A stretch of DNA of 56,663 bases from Planctomycetaceae bacterium (GTDB taxonomy: Bacteria > Planctomycetota > Planctomycetia > Planctomycetales > Planctomycetaceae): positions 1 to 56,663 of the forward strand of contig PBMZ01000097.1 of assembly GCA_002722955.1 (NCBI GenBank). The letters are read 5' to 3'. The first letter of the stretch is position 1, and the number at the start of each line of letters is the position of its first letter. The notes beneath the pieces are model-generated. The model was not told the origin of the DNA. It did not search any database and saw only the letters and a program-made list of their open reading frames with translations. Positions 17,358 through 26,928 of this stretch are shown in pieces. The translations under genes were made by a program, and so were the position numbers.

Positions 17358-18386
17358 ATGAAAGCTATTAGCCTTGTTGAACCGAAGCATTTTGAATACG
17401 TCGACATCGACGATCCTGGCAAACCCGGCCCCGGTCAAGCATTAGTTCGCACAGACCGAATGGGGATATGCGGAACAGATCTGAGCGGTTACCTCGGCAA
17501 GATGCCATTCTTTCAATACCCGCGGATTCCGGGACACGAGTTGGGGGTCGAAGTGCTCGAAGTTGGCGACGGTGTCGGCAACGTAATTGCTGGCGACCGA
17601 TGTAGCGTCGAGCCTTACATGAACTGCGGCGAGTGCTATGCGTGCCGAAAGCGCAACACCAACTGCTGTGCTAGCTTGAACGTGATCGGGGTCATGGTCG
17701 ATGGCGGCTTATGCGAACGATTTCTGATCCGCGCCGACAAGTTGCACAAATCCGAAAAGCTCAGCTTCGAGCAACTTGCCCTGGTGGAAACGCTTGGCAT
17801 CGGTTGTCACGCGACGGATCGCGGTGCCCCAGCCGAAGGCGATCACGTCTTGATCATCGGGGCGGGACCGATTGGACTGGCGACGCTCGAGTTCACTCGG
17901 CTGACGGGAGCGACCATCACGGTGATGGATATGGTCGAATCGCGTTTGCAGTTTTGTCGCGACACTTACGGAATCCAACACACGGTTCAATTCAAAGCTG
18001 ACGGCAGTGAAGTCGAACAAATGCAGGCAATCACCGATGGTGATATGTATGCCGTCGTCACCGATGCCACTGGCAACAATCACTCGATGGGCAGCGCCGT
18101 CAACTACTGTGCTCAAACGGGATCATTGGTGTACGTCGGCATCACAACGCAGGAGATTAGCTATCCTCACCCGCCAGTTCACAAGAAAGAATTGACGATC
18201 AAGGCGTCTCGGAACGCCCTGCCTTCTGACTTTGGCCGCATTATCAGCTTGATTGAAGATGGCACGATCAACACGGATCCGTGGATCACCCATCGGACAC
18301 CGTTTGATGGCGTTGTTGAGAACTTCGACTCGTACACGAAGCCGGAAACTGGCGTGATCAAGGCGATTATTGAGGTCGCATCTTAG
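17358..18386 (+). CDS. Zinc-dependent alcohol dehydrogenase family protein
   Basis: A medium-chain dehydrogenase/reductase of 342 residues. Catalytic-zinc ligands are C38 (GICGTD), H60-E61 (GHE) and probably E144. Structural-zinc cysteines are C90, C93, C96 and C103/C104. The NAD loop is GAGPIG (168-173). The overall pattern fits polyol or sugar-acid dehydrogenases (sorbitol/galactonate type) rather than simple alcohol dehydrogenases; the substrate is not fixed. It begins 75 bases after the pseudouridine synthase and may be transcribed separately. A 70-base palindromic repeat follows the stop and could end transcription. Confidence 0.9.
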   Translation: MKAISLVEPKHFEYVDIDDPGKPGPGQALVRTDRMGICGTDLSGYLGKMPFFQYPRIPGHELGVEVLEVGDGVGNVIAGDRCSVEPYMNCGECYACRKRNTNCCASLNVIGVMVDGGLCERFLIRADKLHKSEKLSFEQLALVETLGIGCHATDRGAPAEGDHVLIIGAGPIGLATLEFTRLTGATITVMDMVESRLQFCRDTYGIQHTVQFKADGSEVEQMQAITDGDMYAVVTDATGNNHSMGSAVNYCAQTGSLVYVGITTQEISYPHPPVHKKELTIKASRNALPSDFGRIISLIEDGTINTDPWITHRTPFDGVVENFDSYTKPETGVIKAIIEVAS

Positions 18387-18424
18387 AACGCCGCAAGTCA
18401 CATCAGAGCAACACATAACTGTTC

Positions 18425-18494
18425 AACGCCAAGCCGGAAGGCGCCGGCTAGTCTCAATGAAACCAGACTAGCCGGCGCCTTCCGGCTTGGCGTT
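18425..18494. repeat. Long perfect palindrome, AACGCCAAGCCGG family
   Basis: Two 30-base arms (18425-18454 and 18465-18494) are exact reverse complements around a 10-base loop. It lies between the convergent dehydrogenase and prc genes, so it may act as a bidirectional terminator. Relatives at 47417 and 3217 share TTTAACnCC and GCCGG. Confidence 0.85.
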
Positions 18495-18526
18495 AAACGG
18501 TTTAGCTCTAGATTAGCCCGTAGGAA

Positions 18527-20590
18527 CTATCGTCCTGCCGTTTCCGTTCCTTTCAACTCGGCCAGATAATCAACCGCGATGCTAATCAGCTCTTTGTTGT
18601 AGTAGTTTTCTGGGAAGATTGGCTCTTCTTCATTGATGCCAGTGCCTTCTTTCTTTTCTTCCTTTTCGTCTTCTTCTTTCTTGTCCTTGTCTCGCTCTTC
18701 GCGAAGCTTCGACTCGTTCAAAGTCACGGACTTGCGGTTCTTTCGAGACAGATAGTGGTCGATGTCAGTTTGAAGCTTGTTGAACTCGTCGTCGTTTTGA
18801 ATGCGTTTTTGACTGGCGGCCGCCAGTTTCTTCGCGATCTTGTCGTTGATCATTCCGTAACTCGGAGACGGGGCGACATCGATTTGATCGAATTCTAAAG
18901 CGTTGTCGAGGTACTGTTCACCCAATTCCATGTTGTCCAACATCGATGGCAACACGACGTGTGAGCGAACACCACGATTTTGCGTGCTGTCACCGTTCAC
19001 GCGGTAAAATTGCTGAATCGTGAGCTTCAAAGCGCCCACTTCTTTCTCATTGTTAAACGGCAACTGGAACGCTCGAGTATTAACGTCCATGACGTTTTGG
19101 ACTGTTCCCTTTCCGTGAGTCGTCGTGTCACCAACGATCAAACCACGGCCATAATCCTTGATAGCTCCCGCGAAGATTTCGGATGCTGATGCCGAGAGTC
19201 GGTTGCATACGACAACCAGCGGCCCTCGATAGGCCTCGCCAGCGTCTTCGTCCTCATGAGTTCGCACGCGTCCTGTCGGATCCTTGACCTGAACGACAGG
19301 CCCTTCATTAATGAAGAGGCCGGAAACTTCAATCGCCTCCGTCAGTGCGCCGCCGCCGTTGGATCGCAGATCGATCATCACGGCATCAACATCACCGCGC
19401 TGAGCGAACTTGGCCAACTGCTTTTTGACGTCGCGAGCCGTGCTCTTGAAGTCGGGTAGATTCAATTGAGCACCTTGGAAGTCACGATAAAAGCTTGGAA
19501 TGTTGATCACACCAATCTTTGCACTACTCGATCCAATTCGATCCGATACGTCGATGACTTCACCACGGACGGCTGAGGTCTTGGACAAATCGATCTTCTT
19601 TCGAGTCAACTCGTAGACGACAACTTCGCCGGATTCACCTTTCTTCACCCGCAAGCGAACCACGGTGCCTCGCTTGCCACGAATCTGACGCACGACTTTG
19701 CTGAGTTTCATTTCGACGATGTCAACAATGTCGCCCTCTGCCTGTCCGACGCCGACAATCTTATCGCCAACCTTCAAGCGTCCGTCGTCAAAAGCCGCAC
19801 CACCTTCGACAATGTCAGCAACAATTGTGAAGCCGTCCTCGGATCGCAACGCCGCGCCAATGCCGTCTAAACTTAAACGCATGGCGATTTTGAATTCTTC
19901 TCTCGATTCCGGCGACATGTAGCTGCTGTGAGGATCAAAGCAGTGCGTGAAGGCCGATAGATATGTTTCCAGCTTTTCGCTGTCTTCGGTGTCTTTGATC
20001 GCTTTAACCAAAGTTCGATAGCGTTTGTGCAACCGTTCCTTGGCTTCATCGCCGACGACGTCTTCCAGCTTCAAATTGAGCGTTTCGTACTTGACGCGTT
20101 TTCGCCAACGATCGTCCAGATCAGCGGGGGTCTTGGCCCAGCCAAGCGTGTCGGCATCGGTAACCAACACTTCATCCAACGAAAAATCATGTTCCGCGTC
20201 GATCATCTTATGCGCGTGAGCAACTCGTTCCTCGAAGCGTTGCAAATAGAGCGAAAAGACGGTGTAAGCAAAGTCGACGTTGCCCGCTTTGACCAAATCA
20301 TCCAATTGATGGCGATACTTTTGCAGGTCGGCGATATCGGTTTCCAGGAAGTACAGCTTTTGGGGGTCCAGCAGTTCGACGTATCGCTTCAGAAGCCGTT
20401 CCGAGATTTGATCGTCAATCTTGCTTTGACTGATGTGATACTTGGCAACTAAACGAGCCACCAATCGAGCCGTCTTTTGATCTTCTTTTGAGGGAGTTCC
20501 CAACTGTTGAGCGAAGATCGTGGTCGCGACCAACAAAACCATGCCAAGAGACAACGTAATTACGGGTCGCGAGGGTGTGCGCAAGCTCAT
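18527..20590 (-). CDS. prc: Carboxy-terminal processing (tail-specific) protease, S41 family
   Basis: An extracytoplasmic serine protease that degrades or trims proteins from the C-terminus. The 687-residue protein starts with a signal peptide (to about residue 28). It has an N-terminal helical region typical of Prc (LDPQKLYFL near 73-81), a PDZ domain (about 235-325) and the S41 domain (about 355-545). By comparison with E. coli Prc the likely dyad is S468 (LSASASEIF) and K494 (HGKGTVQ), with Q498 nearby. The tail (about 625-660) is an unusual run of alternating Lys and Glu/Asp, then a short hydrophobic end. AGGA precedes the ATG. Strand and spacing suggest it is monocistronic. Confidence 0.92.
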   Translation of the reverse strand: MSLRTPSRPVITLSLGMVLLVATTIFAQQLGTPSKEDQKTARLVARLVAKYHISQSKIDDQISERLLKRYVELLDPQKLYFLETDIADLQKYRHQLDDLVKAGNVDFAYTVFSLYLQRFEERVAHAHKMIDAEHDFSLDEVLVTDADTLGWAKTPADLDDRWRKRVKYETLNLKLEDVVGDEAKERLHKRYRTLVKAIKDTEDSEKLETYLSAFTHCFDPHSSYMSPESREEFKIAMRLSLDGIGAALRSEDGFTIVADIVEGGAAFDDGRLKVGDKIVGVGQAEGDIVDIVEMKLSKVVRQIRGKRGTVVRLRVKKGESGEVVVYELTRKKIDLSKTSAVRGEVIDVSDRIGSSSAKIGVINIPSFYRDFQGAQLNLPDFKSTARDVKKQLAKFAQRGDVDAVMIDLRSNGGGALTEAIEVSGLFINEGPVVQVKDPTGRVRTHEDEDAGEAYRGPLVVVCNRLSASASEIFAGAIKDYGRGLIVGDTTTHGKGTVQNVMDVNTRAFQLPFNNEKEVGALKLTIQQFYRVNGDSTQNRGVRSHVVLPSMLDNMELGEQYLDNALEFDQIDVAPSPSYGMINDKIAKKLAAASQKRIQNDDEFNKLQTDIDHYLSRKNRKSVTLNESKLREERDKDKKEEDEKEEKKEGTGINEEEPIFPENYYNKELISIAVDYLAELKGTETAGR

Positions 20591-20916
20591 AAATCCTGAT
20601 CCTCATAAGGTGAGTCGTTCAGCAGAGAACTAATTTCACCAAAAACGGTGATCCTTACCGCAAATTGGTGCAACTGCAAATCTTACCGGATCCACCAACT
20701 TGATACAATAGGCGGTTCAGGTAGCCGCTTCGCGCATCCTAACTCACAGCAAGAGGTTAGGAATTCAACACTGAAGAAATATTCCAAGCCAGCAACTCCA
20801 ATCAGCACATCGTCGACCAGCTTGCAGCGCCAAGACTGCCCCCGCGTTGGAGTCCAGGCTTTAGCCGCTTCTGCGCCGACCCAATGCGCGTTTCGCTACG
20901 AAGAAGGAAGAGTGCT
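20591..20916. other. Intergenic region between RTX gene and prc
   Basis: This 326-base gap lies between two minus-strand genes. It should hold the prc promoter and the RTX gene's 3' region. I see a 7-bp hairpin, TCCTAAC/GTTAGGA (20737-20762), and a single copy of the GGAGTCCAGGCTTTAGCC repeat (20847-20867). No gene is supported. Confidence 0.45.
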
Positions 20917-23900
20917 TCAAATGACCGGATCAGCAGCCTCTAAGTCCATCAGGATTTCTGCGGACAACTGGAACGTCTCATCGATCTCGCCCGGATCGGC
21001 TATGATGCGGTCGTCGCTTTCGTTTCCGGCAAGGGTGTCGGCAGTCGAACCTTGACCATTGATGAAGTCCTCACCGTCGCCGCCGAGTGCGATGTCCTTG
21101 CCGCCGCCAGCCAGAATCGTGTCTCGACCGTCGCCACCGGTAATGATGTCGTCGCCGCCGTTGCCAATGATGCGATCGTGTCCGTCCATACCGGCAATTA
21201 AATCGTTACCCATACCACCAACAACGGTGTCATCACCGTCGCCAGCATTCACGGTGTCATTCCCGTCCCCAGCGTTGATCGAATCATCGCCGTGATCGCC
21301 GCGAATCAGATCGTTGCCAAGTTGCCCCATGATCGTGTCACCGTCACGGCCACCATCTAGAGTGTCGGAGCCTGTGCCGCCGAAGATCTTGTCGAAGCCG
21401 GTGCTTCCGGTGATCGAATCGTTGCCAATGTTTCCGGCAAGTGTGTCGTTGCCAGCACCGCCATTAACAGTGTCGTCGCCATCGTTGCCGCTCAAGCGAT
21501 CGATGCCTTCGCCGCCGGATAGACTGTCGTCGCCGTCGCCACCGCGGAGTGAGTCGTTACCAACATCGCCCGTGATCACGTCATCGCCAGCGTCGCCATC
21601 AATTTGGTCTTCGCCATCGTTGCCGGCCAGCACATCATCGCCGCCGCCGCCAGCAATCACGTCGTCTCCAACATTCCCGAGAATCGTATCGGTATCGTTT
21701 GAACCGGTCAGAACATCGTCGCCCTCGCCGCCGTCAACGATTACTTGAACTAAGCCCAAGTCCGCGCCGGCCCCAGAAATGGTGTCGTTGCCTCTTCCGC
21801 CATTGATTTCCAGTTCGAAGAGAGGCAATTCGTCTAGGTCGGTGTACATCAATTCGTCGTTGCCGCCGTTCCCATTGATAACAACTCGTTCGACTTCATC
21901 ATCAACGTCGATAGTTGCACCGCGTTCGGTCACTTGCAACGACGCAGCGATAATCACATCGCCACCTGGCGAGAATGTCAGTTGCTGGCTTGCCGTGATC
22001 GCGTCCTTGTTCGAGCCGCCTCGAACTTCAACCTCGTCCAAACCCTCACCGCCGCTAATCGTGTCGCTGCCATCGGGCTCGCCACGCCAGATGAAGTCGT
22101 CGTCGCCTTCGTTTCCGTTGAGGACATCGTTGCCACCTTGGCCTTGCAAGCGATCGTTGCCTTCACCGCCATTGAGCGTATCGTCTTCGCTGCCGCCGAA
22201 CAGGTTGTCGCTACCAGCACCACCGTTTAGAAGGTCTTCGCCCATGCCGCCAATGACCAAGTCACTGCCATCAGCACCACTGATCGTGTCATTGCCACTG
22301 CTACCACGCATGGTGTCACCGATGTCCGCGGTGAGTGGTCCACCGGGGCCAGTTCCAGGAGGTGGAGGATTCGGAGCTCCGCTATCATCATCCAAAATGG
22401 TGACTTGAGCTTGCCCCGTTGAGATTTGGGCGTTGACCGGATTCGACAGGTTGACGAAGAACGTTTCGTCGGCCTCAGGATCAAGGTCCGTCAGGATGTT
22501 GGCCGTAATCGTTTCCGTCGAGCTACCAGGCTGGAACGTCACCGTCCCGCTGATCGCCGAGTAGTCGACTCCGGCTGTTGCCGTCCCGTCCGCGGATGCA
22601 AAGTCGACAGTCACTGGAATCGGTGAACTTCCAAGCAATGAGAAAGTGACGTCGACTGAAGAGCTTGACCCACCAACAACGGTTGCCTCAAAGATCGACA
22701 CGTTGTCGCTGCTAAAGTTATTCGCTGCGATGTCGATATCTCCGTCGCCATCAAAGTCGGCCGTCGTCGTTCCGCGAGGATCCGTGCCTGCATTCAATAC
22801 AACTGGAGCAGCGAACGTTCCGTTGCCATTGTTGAATAGTAGAACGACTTGAGTGCCACCACTGCCTGGGCTGTGTGTTGTAATGACCTCGAGGTCTCCG
22901 TCGCCGTCCAAATCATCGGAATGGATGGATCTGGGAAATGCTGCGGTGGTTGAGTCCAGCGGTGCCGCAAAGTTGGCGGTTCCATCATTGATCAGAATCG
23001 AAACAACCGCAGAACTGCCACCCGTTTCTCGGGCCACCGCGATGTCATTGTCGCCATCACCATCAAAGTCAGCAATCTCGGGAAGTCCGGTGGACGACAT
23101 TAAGTCCATCTGAGCAGCGAACGTCGCGTCTCCGTTGTTCAACAGAACGCTGACGCCACCGCTGATGCTAACGACCAAGTCCGGATCGCCATCGCCATCC
23201 AAATCACCGCTGTCCAAGAAGTCCGTCGTCGGGCCAGCGCTGGCTCCGGCTACTGGAATCAGGTTCGGGGCACTAAATGTGCCACTTCCATCGTTCAGCA
23301 TGATGCTGACTTGAGTCGTAGCCGCAGCGTCCAACAGTGCCAGATCGATGTCACCGTCGCCATCATAATCACCGACAGCGATGGCATCGTTCGAATCGCC
23401 ACCCGAGTTGAAGCTGGTCGCAGCAAAGTTCGCCGCACCATCATTCAAGAAAATCGTGACTTCACCCGTGTTTTCAATCGTCCCACCTTGTGGGCGAGTG
23501 TCGGCGATGTCCAAGTCACCGTCACCATCGAAGTCCGCGACAGCCAACGCGTTGGAGCGGCTGCCGGCTTGCGGATCAAACAGTTGAGCAGGACCGAAAG
23601 TACCGTCGCCGTTGTTCAGCAAGATTTCCAATTCACCTGCAAAGTTGAAGTTACTGACAGCGAGGTCTTGATCTCCGTCGCCGTCAAAGTCGCCGTCGAC
23701 AATATCATTGGGCGTGTTGACAACTGGAAACGTTGCTTGCGTATAAGTCACCGTTGGCGGATTGCCTTCGACAACAGACGCGTCGCTGATCGAGATCGAC
23801 GGTTGAATACTCAGCAGTAAATCGTCGCCAGCACCACCGTCCATCGTGTCTGCTCCACCACCGCCGACCAAGGTGTCGCTGCCACCTTGACCATTGATGA

Positions 23901-24906
23901 TGTCGTCATCGCTGCCGCCATTTAAGCTGTCTCGACCAGCACCACCAAAGATACGGTCGTTGCCCGATGAGCCATCAATCGTGTCGCCTTGCATGCCGCC
24001 GATCAGACGGTCAGCACCCGTCCCCCCGATCAGCGAGTCTTCATCCTTGCCGCCATTCAAAGTGTCGTCACCAGCGCCGCCGTTTAGACTATCCTGGCCG
24101 GCTTGTCCGAACAGACGATCGTCACCGCCCCCCCCCGTGATCGAATCGTTGCCGCTGCCGCCGCGAGCCAATCCGCCACCGCCGCCGACAGTGATGATGT
24201 CGTCACCCGCGTTCCCATTCACGGTCGATGTGCCAGCACCACCATCTAGAGTGTCCGCACCATTGCCGCCACCGATGCTGTCGTCGCCAGCGTTGCCAGT
24301 GACCGAATCTTCTCCATCGCCAGCGCTAATCGTGTCGTTACCAGCGTCTCCTGAGACCGTGTCGTTTCCATCACCAGCGTTGATGCTGTCGTCAGCAGCT
24401 CCACCAGAGATCTGATCATGACCGTCACCGCCGCTGATCGTATCCGCACCGCCTTGCCCAGTAATTGTGTCGTCGCCGTCTCCGCCAACAATCAGCGTTG
24501 AGATGTTCACACTTGCCGTCAAGTTGTCGTCGCCGTTGCCGCCATCGACTTCGATTGTCAGATTCGGATTCGTGAAGTCCGCGGATGACACGCCCGTCAG
24601 GTCGATCGTGTTCTCGGTATCGCTACCTACGATAAGCATACTCTCAATGGAACTGGCCAAGACCCCCGCCTGGACCGTCACGGGCGAGAACGCGCCACCA
24701 CCGCTGGCTGACTCAATCAACAGGTTTCCGCTCAGAGAACTGACACGAATTGAATCGTCCGCGTCAGAAAAGACGGACAGAGAACCATTCACGAACAGTG
24801 CCGAGATCGACAACAACGTACGGTCTTCGAGACTCTCAACAAAACGTTGACGAGCTTGTAGTTGGCGACGACGACGAATTCTGCGAAGTAACGACTTGAG
24901 CCGCAT
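20917..24906 (-). CDS. Large extracellular repeat protein: RTX, FG-GAP and Calx-beta domains
   Basis: A 1329-residue secreted or surface protein, probably Ca-binding. The basic N-terminus ends in VESLEDRTLLS (about 23-33), the planctomycete extracellular-protein motif. Blocks of RTX nonapeptides (GGxGxDxxx) occur at about 135-362, 862-940 and 1039-1297. Between the first two are a run of FG-GAP/VCBS repeats with DFDGDGDxDIA loops (about 380-740) and a Calx-beta domain (about 742-837, ending TILDDD). No catalytic domain is visible, so an adhesion, matrix or S-layer-like role is the reasonable guess. The start is ATG 24906, with GGAGGG 4 bases upstream; an upstream in-frame start at 25038 lacks support. 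The DNA repeats follow from the protein repeats. Confidence 0.88.
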   Translation of the reverse strand: MRLKSLLRRIRRRRQLQARQRFVESLEDRTLLSISALFVNGSLSVFSDADDSIRVSSLSGNLLIESASGGGAFSPVTVQAGVLASSIESMLIVGSDTENTIDLTGVSSADFTNPNLTIEVDGGNGDDNLTASVNISTLIVGGDGDDTITGQGGADTISGGDGHDQISGGAADDSINAGDGNDTVSGDAGNDTISAGDGEDSVTGNAGDDSIGGGNGADTLDGGAGTSTVNGNAGDDIITVGGGGGLARGGSGNDSITGGGGDDRLFGQAGQDSLNGGAGDDTLNGGKDEDSLIGGTGADRLIGGMQGDTIDGSSGNDRIFGGAGRDSLNGGSDDDIINGQGGSDTLVGGGGADTMDGGAGDDLLLSIQPSISISDASVVEGNPPTVTYTQATFPVVNTPNDIVDGDFDGDGDQDLAVSNFNFAGELEILLNNGDGTFGPAQLFDPQAGSRSNALAVADFDGDGDLDIADTRPQGGTIENTGEVTIFLNDGAANFAATSFNSGGDSNDAIAVGDYDGDGDIDLALLDAAATTQVSIMLNDGSGTFSAPNLIPVAGASAGPTTDFLDSGDLDGDGDPDLVVSISGGVSVLLNNGDATFAAQMDLMSSTGLPEIADFDGDGDNDIAVARETGGSSAVVSILINDGTANFAAPLDSTTAAFPRSIHSDDLDGDGDLEVITTHSPGSGGTQVVLLFNNGNGTFAAPVVLNAGTDPRGTTTADFDGDGDIDIAANNFSSDNVSIFEATVVGGSSSSVDVTFSLLGSSPIPVTVDFASADGTATAGVDYSAISGTVTFQPGSSTETITANILTDLDPEADETFFVNLSNPVNAQISTGQAQVTILDDDSGAPNPPPPGTGPGGPLTADIGDTMRGSSGNDTISGADGSDLVIGGMGEDLLNGGAGSDNLFGGSEDDTLNGGEGNDRLQGQGGNDVLNGNEGDDDFIWRGEPDGSDTISGGEGLDEVEVRGGSNKDAITASQQLTFSPGGDVIIAASLQVTERGATIDVDDEVERVVINGNGGNDELMYTDLDELPLFELEINGGRGNDTISGAGADLGLVQVIVDGGEGDDVLTGSNDTDTILGNVGDDVIAGGGGDDVLAGNDGEDQIDGDAGDDVITGDVGNDSLRGGDGDDSLSGGEGIDRLSGNDGDDTVNGGAGNDTLAGNIGNDSITGSTGFDKIFGGTGSDTLDGGRDGDTIMGQLGNDLIRGDHGDDSINAGDGNDTVNAGDGDDTVVGGMGNDLIAGMDGHDRIIGNGGDDIITGGDGRDTILAGGGKDIALGGDGEDFINGQGSTADTLAGNESDDRIIADPGEIDETFQLSAEILMDLEAADPVI

Positions 24907-25404
24907 GGTTCCCTCCGTGGAACTGATTTCCTGCCCGAACGCAGCTGTGTGAGTTGCGGAAAACGGCATCAGACGCGTCGGCGCGTGACGCACGTGCGCG
25001 ATCCCCCTATTCACAAACAACTGACTATGGATTCGCAATCAAAGCCGACAACCCGCGTGTCGCTTACAGCCCCAATCTTCCGAGTATTGGCATCGACCGG
25101 TCTGTTCGGAGCGACACAGCTAATCCTTGGTTGCGCGTCGATGCGTAAATCCCTATCGACGGCTAAAATCCGCACTAAACACAAAACTAGGAACTGCCGG
25201 AACGACTCGCATCCTGTGCAGTTGCGGCATAATCGTTACAAGACGACCGAATCGCGCGAAACTTTGCGGATTGTATCGGTCAAGCCACCCCAAAGTGGCC
25301 ATCACTCTCCGAGTAATGAGCCTTGCTCTGCCGTGGCGGAGAAAGAAAGGAGCACACACAATTCGAACATCGCCGTGGAAGGCTCATCACTCGGAGAGTG
25401 ATGG
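24907..25404. other. Intergenic region upstream of RTX gene
   Basis: This 498-base gap contains the leader and presumed promoter of the RTX gene, and the 3' side of the oxidase gene with a strong inverted repeat (25298-25405). The portion 25040-25290 holds no gene or repeat that I can support. Confidence 0.45.
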
Positions 25405-25405
25405 C
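25298..25405. repeat. Inverted repeat, GCCATCACTCTCCGAGT family
   Basis: Two 27-base arms (25298-25324 and 25379-25405) are reverse complements with one mismatch around a 54-base spacer. Each arm contains a small hairpin of the type ATCACTC-tcc-GAGTGAT. The right arm touches the oxidase stop codon, so it could terminate that transcript. A single related unit lies at 27656-27680. Confidence 0.75.
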
Positions 25406-26856
25406 TATTTTGCAACGCTCATCGCTGCCTCGGCCGCGGCCTCACCACTGGCGATGCAGTCCGGAATGCCAACACCGTCGTAGGCGTTGCCAGCCAGATG
25501 GATGCCTTGCAGATTGGCTTCCAATTCCCGAATCCGGCGGATTCGGTTCAAGTGACCCACATGATACTGCGGCATCGACTGAGGATGCCGTGAAAGCGTC
25601 GAGTGCAAAGTTGCCATCACACCAAAGATGCTCTTCAGTTCTTCTATGACGATCTGCAGTACTTCGGAATCGTCAGCTTCGAGGACCTCGGGTTGCAAAG
25701 CGCCACCGATAAATGTCCTCAACTGAATACAACCATCGTCGGCGCGATTGGGGAATTTCCGGCTAGGAAACGAAACCGCCAAGATACGTCGGTTCTCGAT
25801 CTTCGGGATGACCAAACCAAATGCATCCATTGGATGCTGAACATCCTGAAGCCGATGTGTTGTGACAGCAACAGCACTGGATGCGTACTCAATTTGCCGA
25901 AGGTCTGACGCTAACTCAGAGCAAAGATCGTCCAAACAGTCTGCCGCGCGAAACGCCGGCAGTGCAAAGATCACTTCGTCGGCGTTGACTTCGGTCGCCT
26001 TGCCATCAGATACGAGATGAAGGCTATACGTTTCTGACTCCGCACCCTTGGCGACTTTGATCAGCTTCGTTGATGCCATCAAATTGACATTGCCGCGAAT
26101 CCGTTCAACAAGAGCATCAACGATGCTCCGCAATCCATTCTTCGGCGTCGTGAACAAACCGTAACGAGCACCGGATGCGGCTTCCTTGGCTTTCTTTTGC
26201 TTGTTTTGCCGTCGCAAACCTCGAATCAGACTGCCGTGCTCTTGTTCCAAATCCCAGAACCTGGCCATCGTGGCGCGCAGGCTGAGTTTCTCGGGATCAG
26301 ACGTGTAGATGCCGCCTACCATGGGTTGAACAATGCGCTCAAGGGCCTCGGTGCCAAATCGGCGGCGGACAAAGTCCGCGAGACTTTCGTCCCAGTCATC
26401 CAGTTCTTCGTCTCTAAGACGCTTTGGCGGAAGAAAGTATTCCGAGCCCATCCGCAGCTTGCCGACGATGCTGAAGATTGGAGACTTCAGAATCGGCCAG
26501 ACTTTGGCCGGCGAGAGTAACATGAAGCCGTCGGGGACCTCTGTCGGGTTGCCGTTCCGAAGAACCAACGAACGACGATACGTCGCGTCGGTATCAAGCA
26601 GCGAATCCTGAAACCCAAGCCGTTCGCAAAGCCGCACACCGGCCGGTTTGTTGGTGATGAACGAGTCTGGCCCTAACTCGGTCACGAAGCCGTCGATGGA
26701 CTCGGTTTGAATGATGCCGCCGAAGCGATCACTGGCCTCGACCAACGTGACCTCAACCGGATGTGATTCCGCCAACTCCACCACACGATGCGTGGCTGCT
26801 AAACCGGTTATCCCGGCACCGATCACAACTACACGGCGTGGCTTGGCAACTGACAT
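25405..26856 (-). CDS. hemG: Protoporphyrinogen oxidase (HemY type)
   Basis: An FAD-dependent enzyme of late heme synthesis that oxidises protoporphyrinogen IX (or coproporphyrinogen III) by oxygen-dependent chemistry. The 483-residue protein has the dinucleotide-binding motif VVIGAGITGL (10-19), followed by an acidic strand end and the FGG loop (EASDRFGGIIQTE). The ELGPDSF motif and the C-terminal GIHLAGNAYDGVGIPD, which contacts FAD, are typical of HemY-type oxidases. Length is normal. A second heme gene, hemD, lies at 32319. The dioxygenase gene is 72 bases upstream on the same strand and may share its transcript. Protoporphyrinogen and coproporphyrinogen oxidases cannot be told apart here. 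The symbol follows common database naming. Confidence 0.9.
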   Translation of the reverse strand: MSVAKPRRVVVIGAGITGLAATHRVVELAESHPVEVTLVEASDRFGGIIQTESIDGFVTELGPDSFITNKPAGVRLCERLGFQDSLLDTDATYRRSLVLRNGNPTEVPDGFMLLSPAKVWPILKSPIFSIVGKLRMGSEYFLPPKRLRDEELDDWDESLADFVRRRFGTEALERIVQPMVGGIYTSDPEKLSLRATMARFWDLEQEHGSLIRGLRRQNKQKKAKEAASGARYGLFTTPKNGLRSIVDALVERIRGNVNLMASTKLIKVAKGAESETYSLHLVSDGKATEVNADEVIFALPAFRAADCLDDLCSELASDLRQIEYASSAVAVTTHRLQDVQHPMDAFGLVIPKIENRRILAVSFPSRKFPNRADDGCIQLRTFIGGALQPEVLEADDSEVLQIVIEELKSIFGVMATLHSTLSRHPQSMPQYHVGHLNRIRRIRELEANLQGIHLAGNAYDGVGIPDCIASGEAAAEAAMSVAK

Positions 26857-26928
26857 CGATAATGGACGAAGATTACAGAATTATGAATGTGAAACACGAA
26901 ACCTCGCCCGACGATACTGGCGAGAAGG

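Noticed and set aside
21059..24415. Pro/Ser-rich plus-strand open frames of 70-210 codons
   Set aside because: They are the complement of Gly/Asp-rich RTX coding sequence.
20917..24906. Many short direct DNA repeats that look like an array
   Set aside because: They follow from repeated GGxGxD and DxDGDGD codons in one long protein; spacing and sequence vary, so it is not CRISPR or a satellite.
24907..25038. 44-codon upstream extension of the RTX protein
   Set aside because: ATG 24906 has GGAGGG next to it and gives the normal basic leader with the SLEDRTLLS motif.
25405..26856. The oxidase begins and ends with MSVAK
   Set aside because: A five-residue match at both ends is most likely chance; no longer DNA repeat supports duplication.
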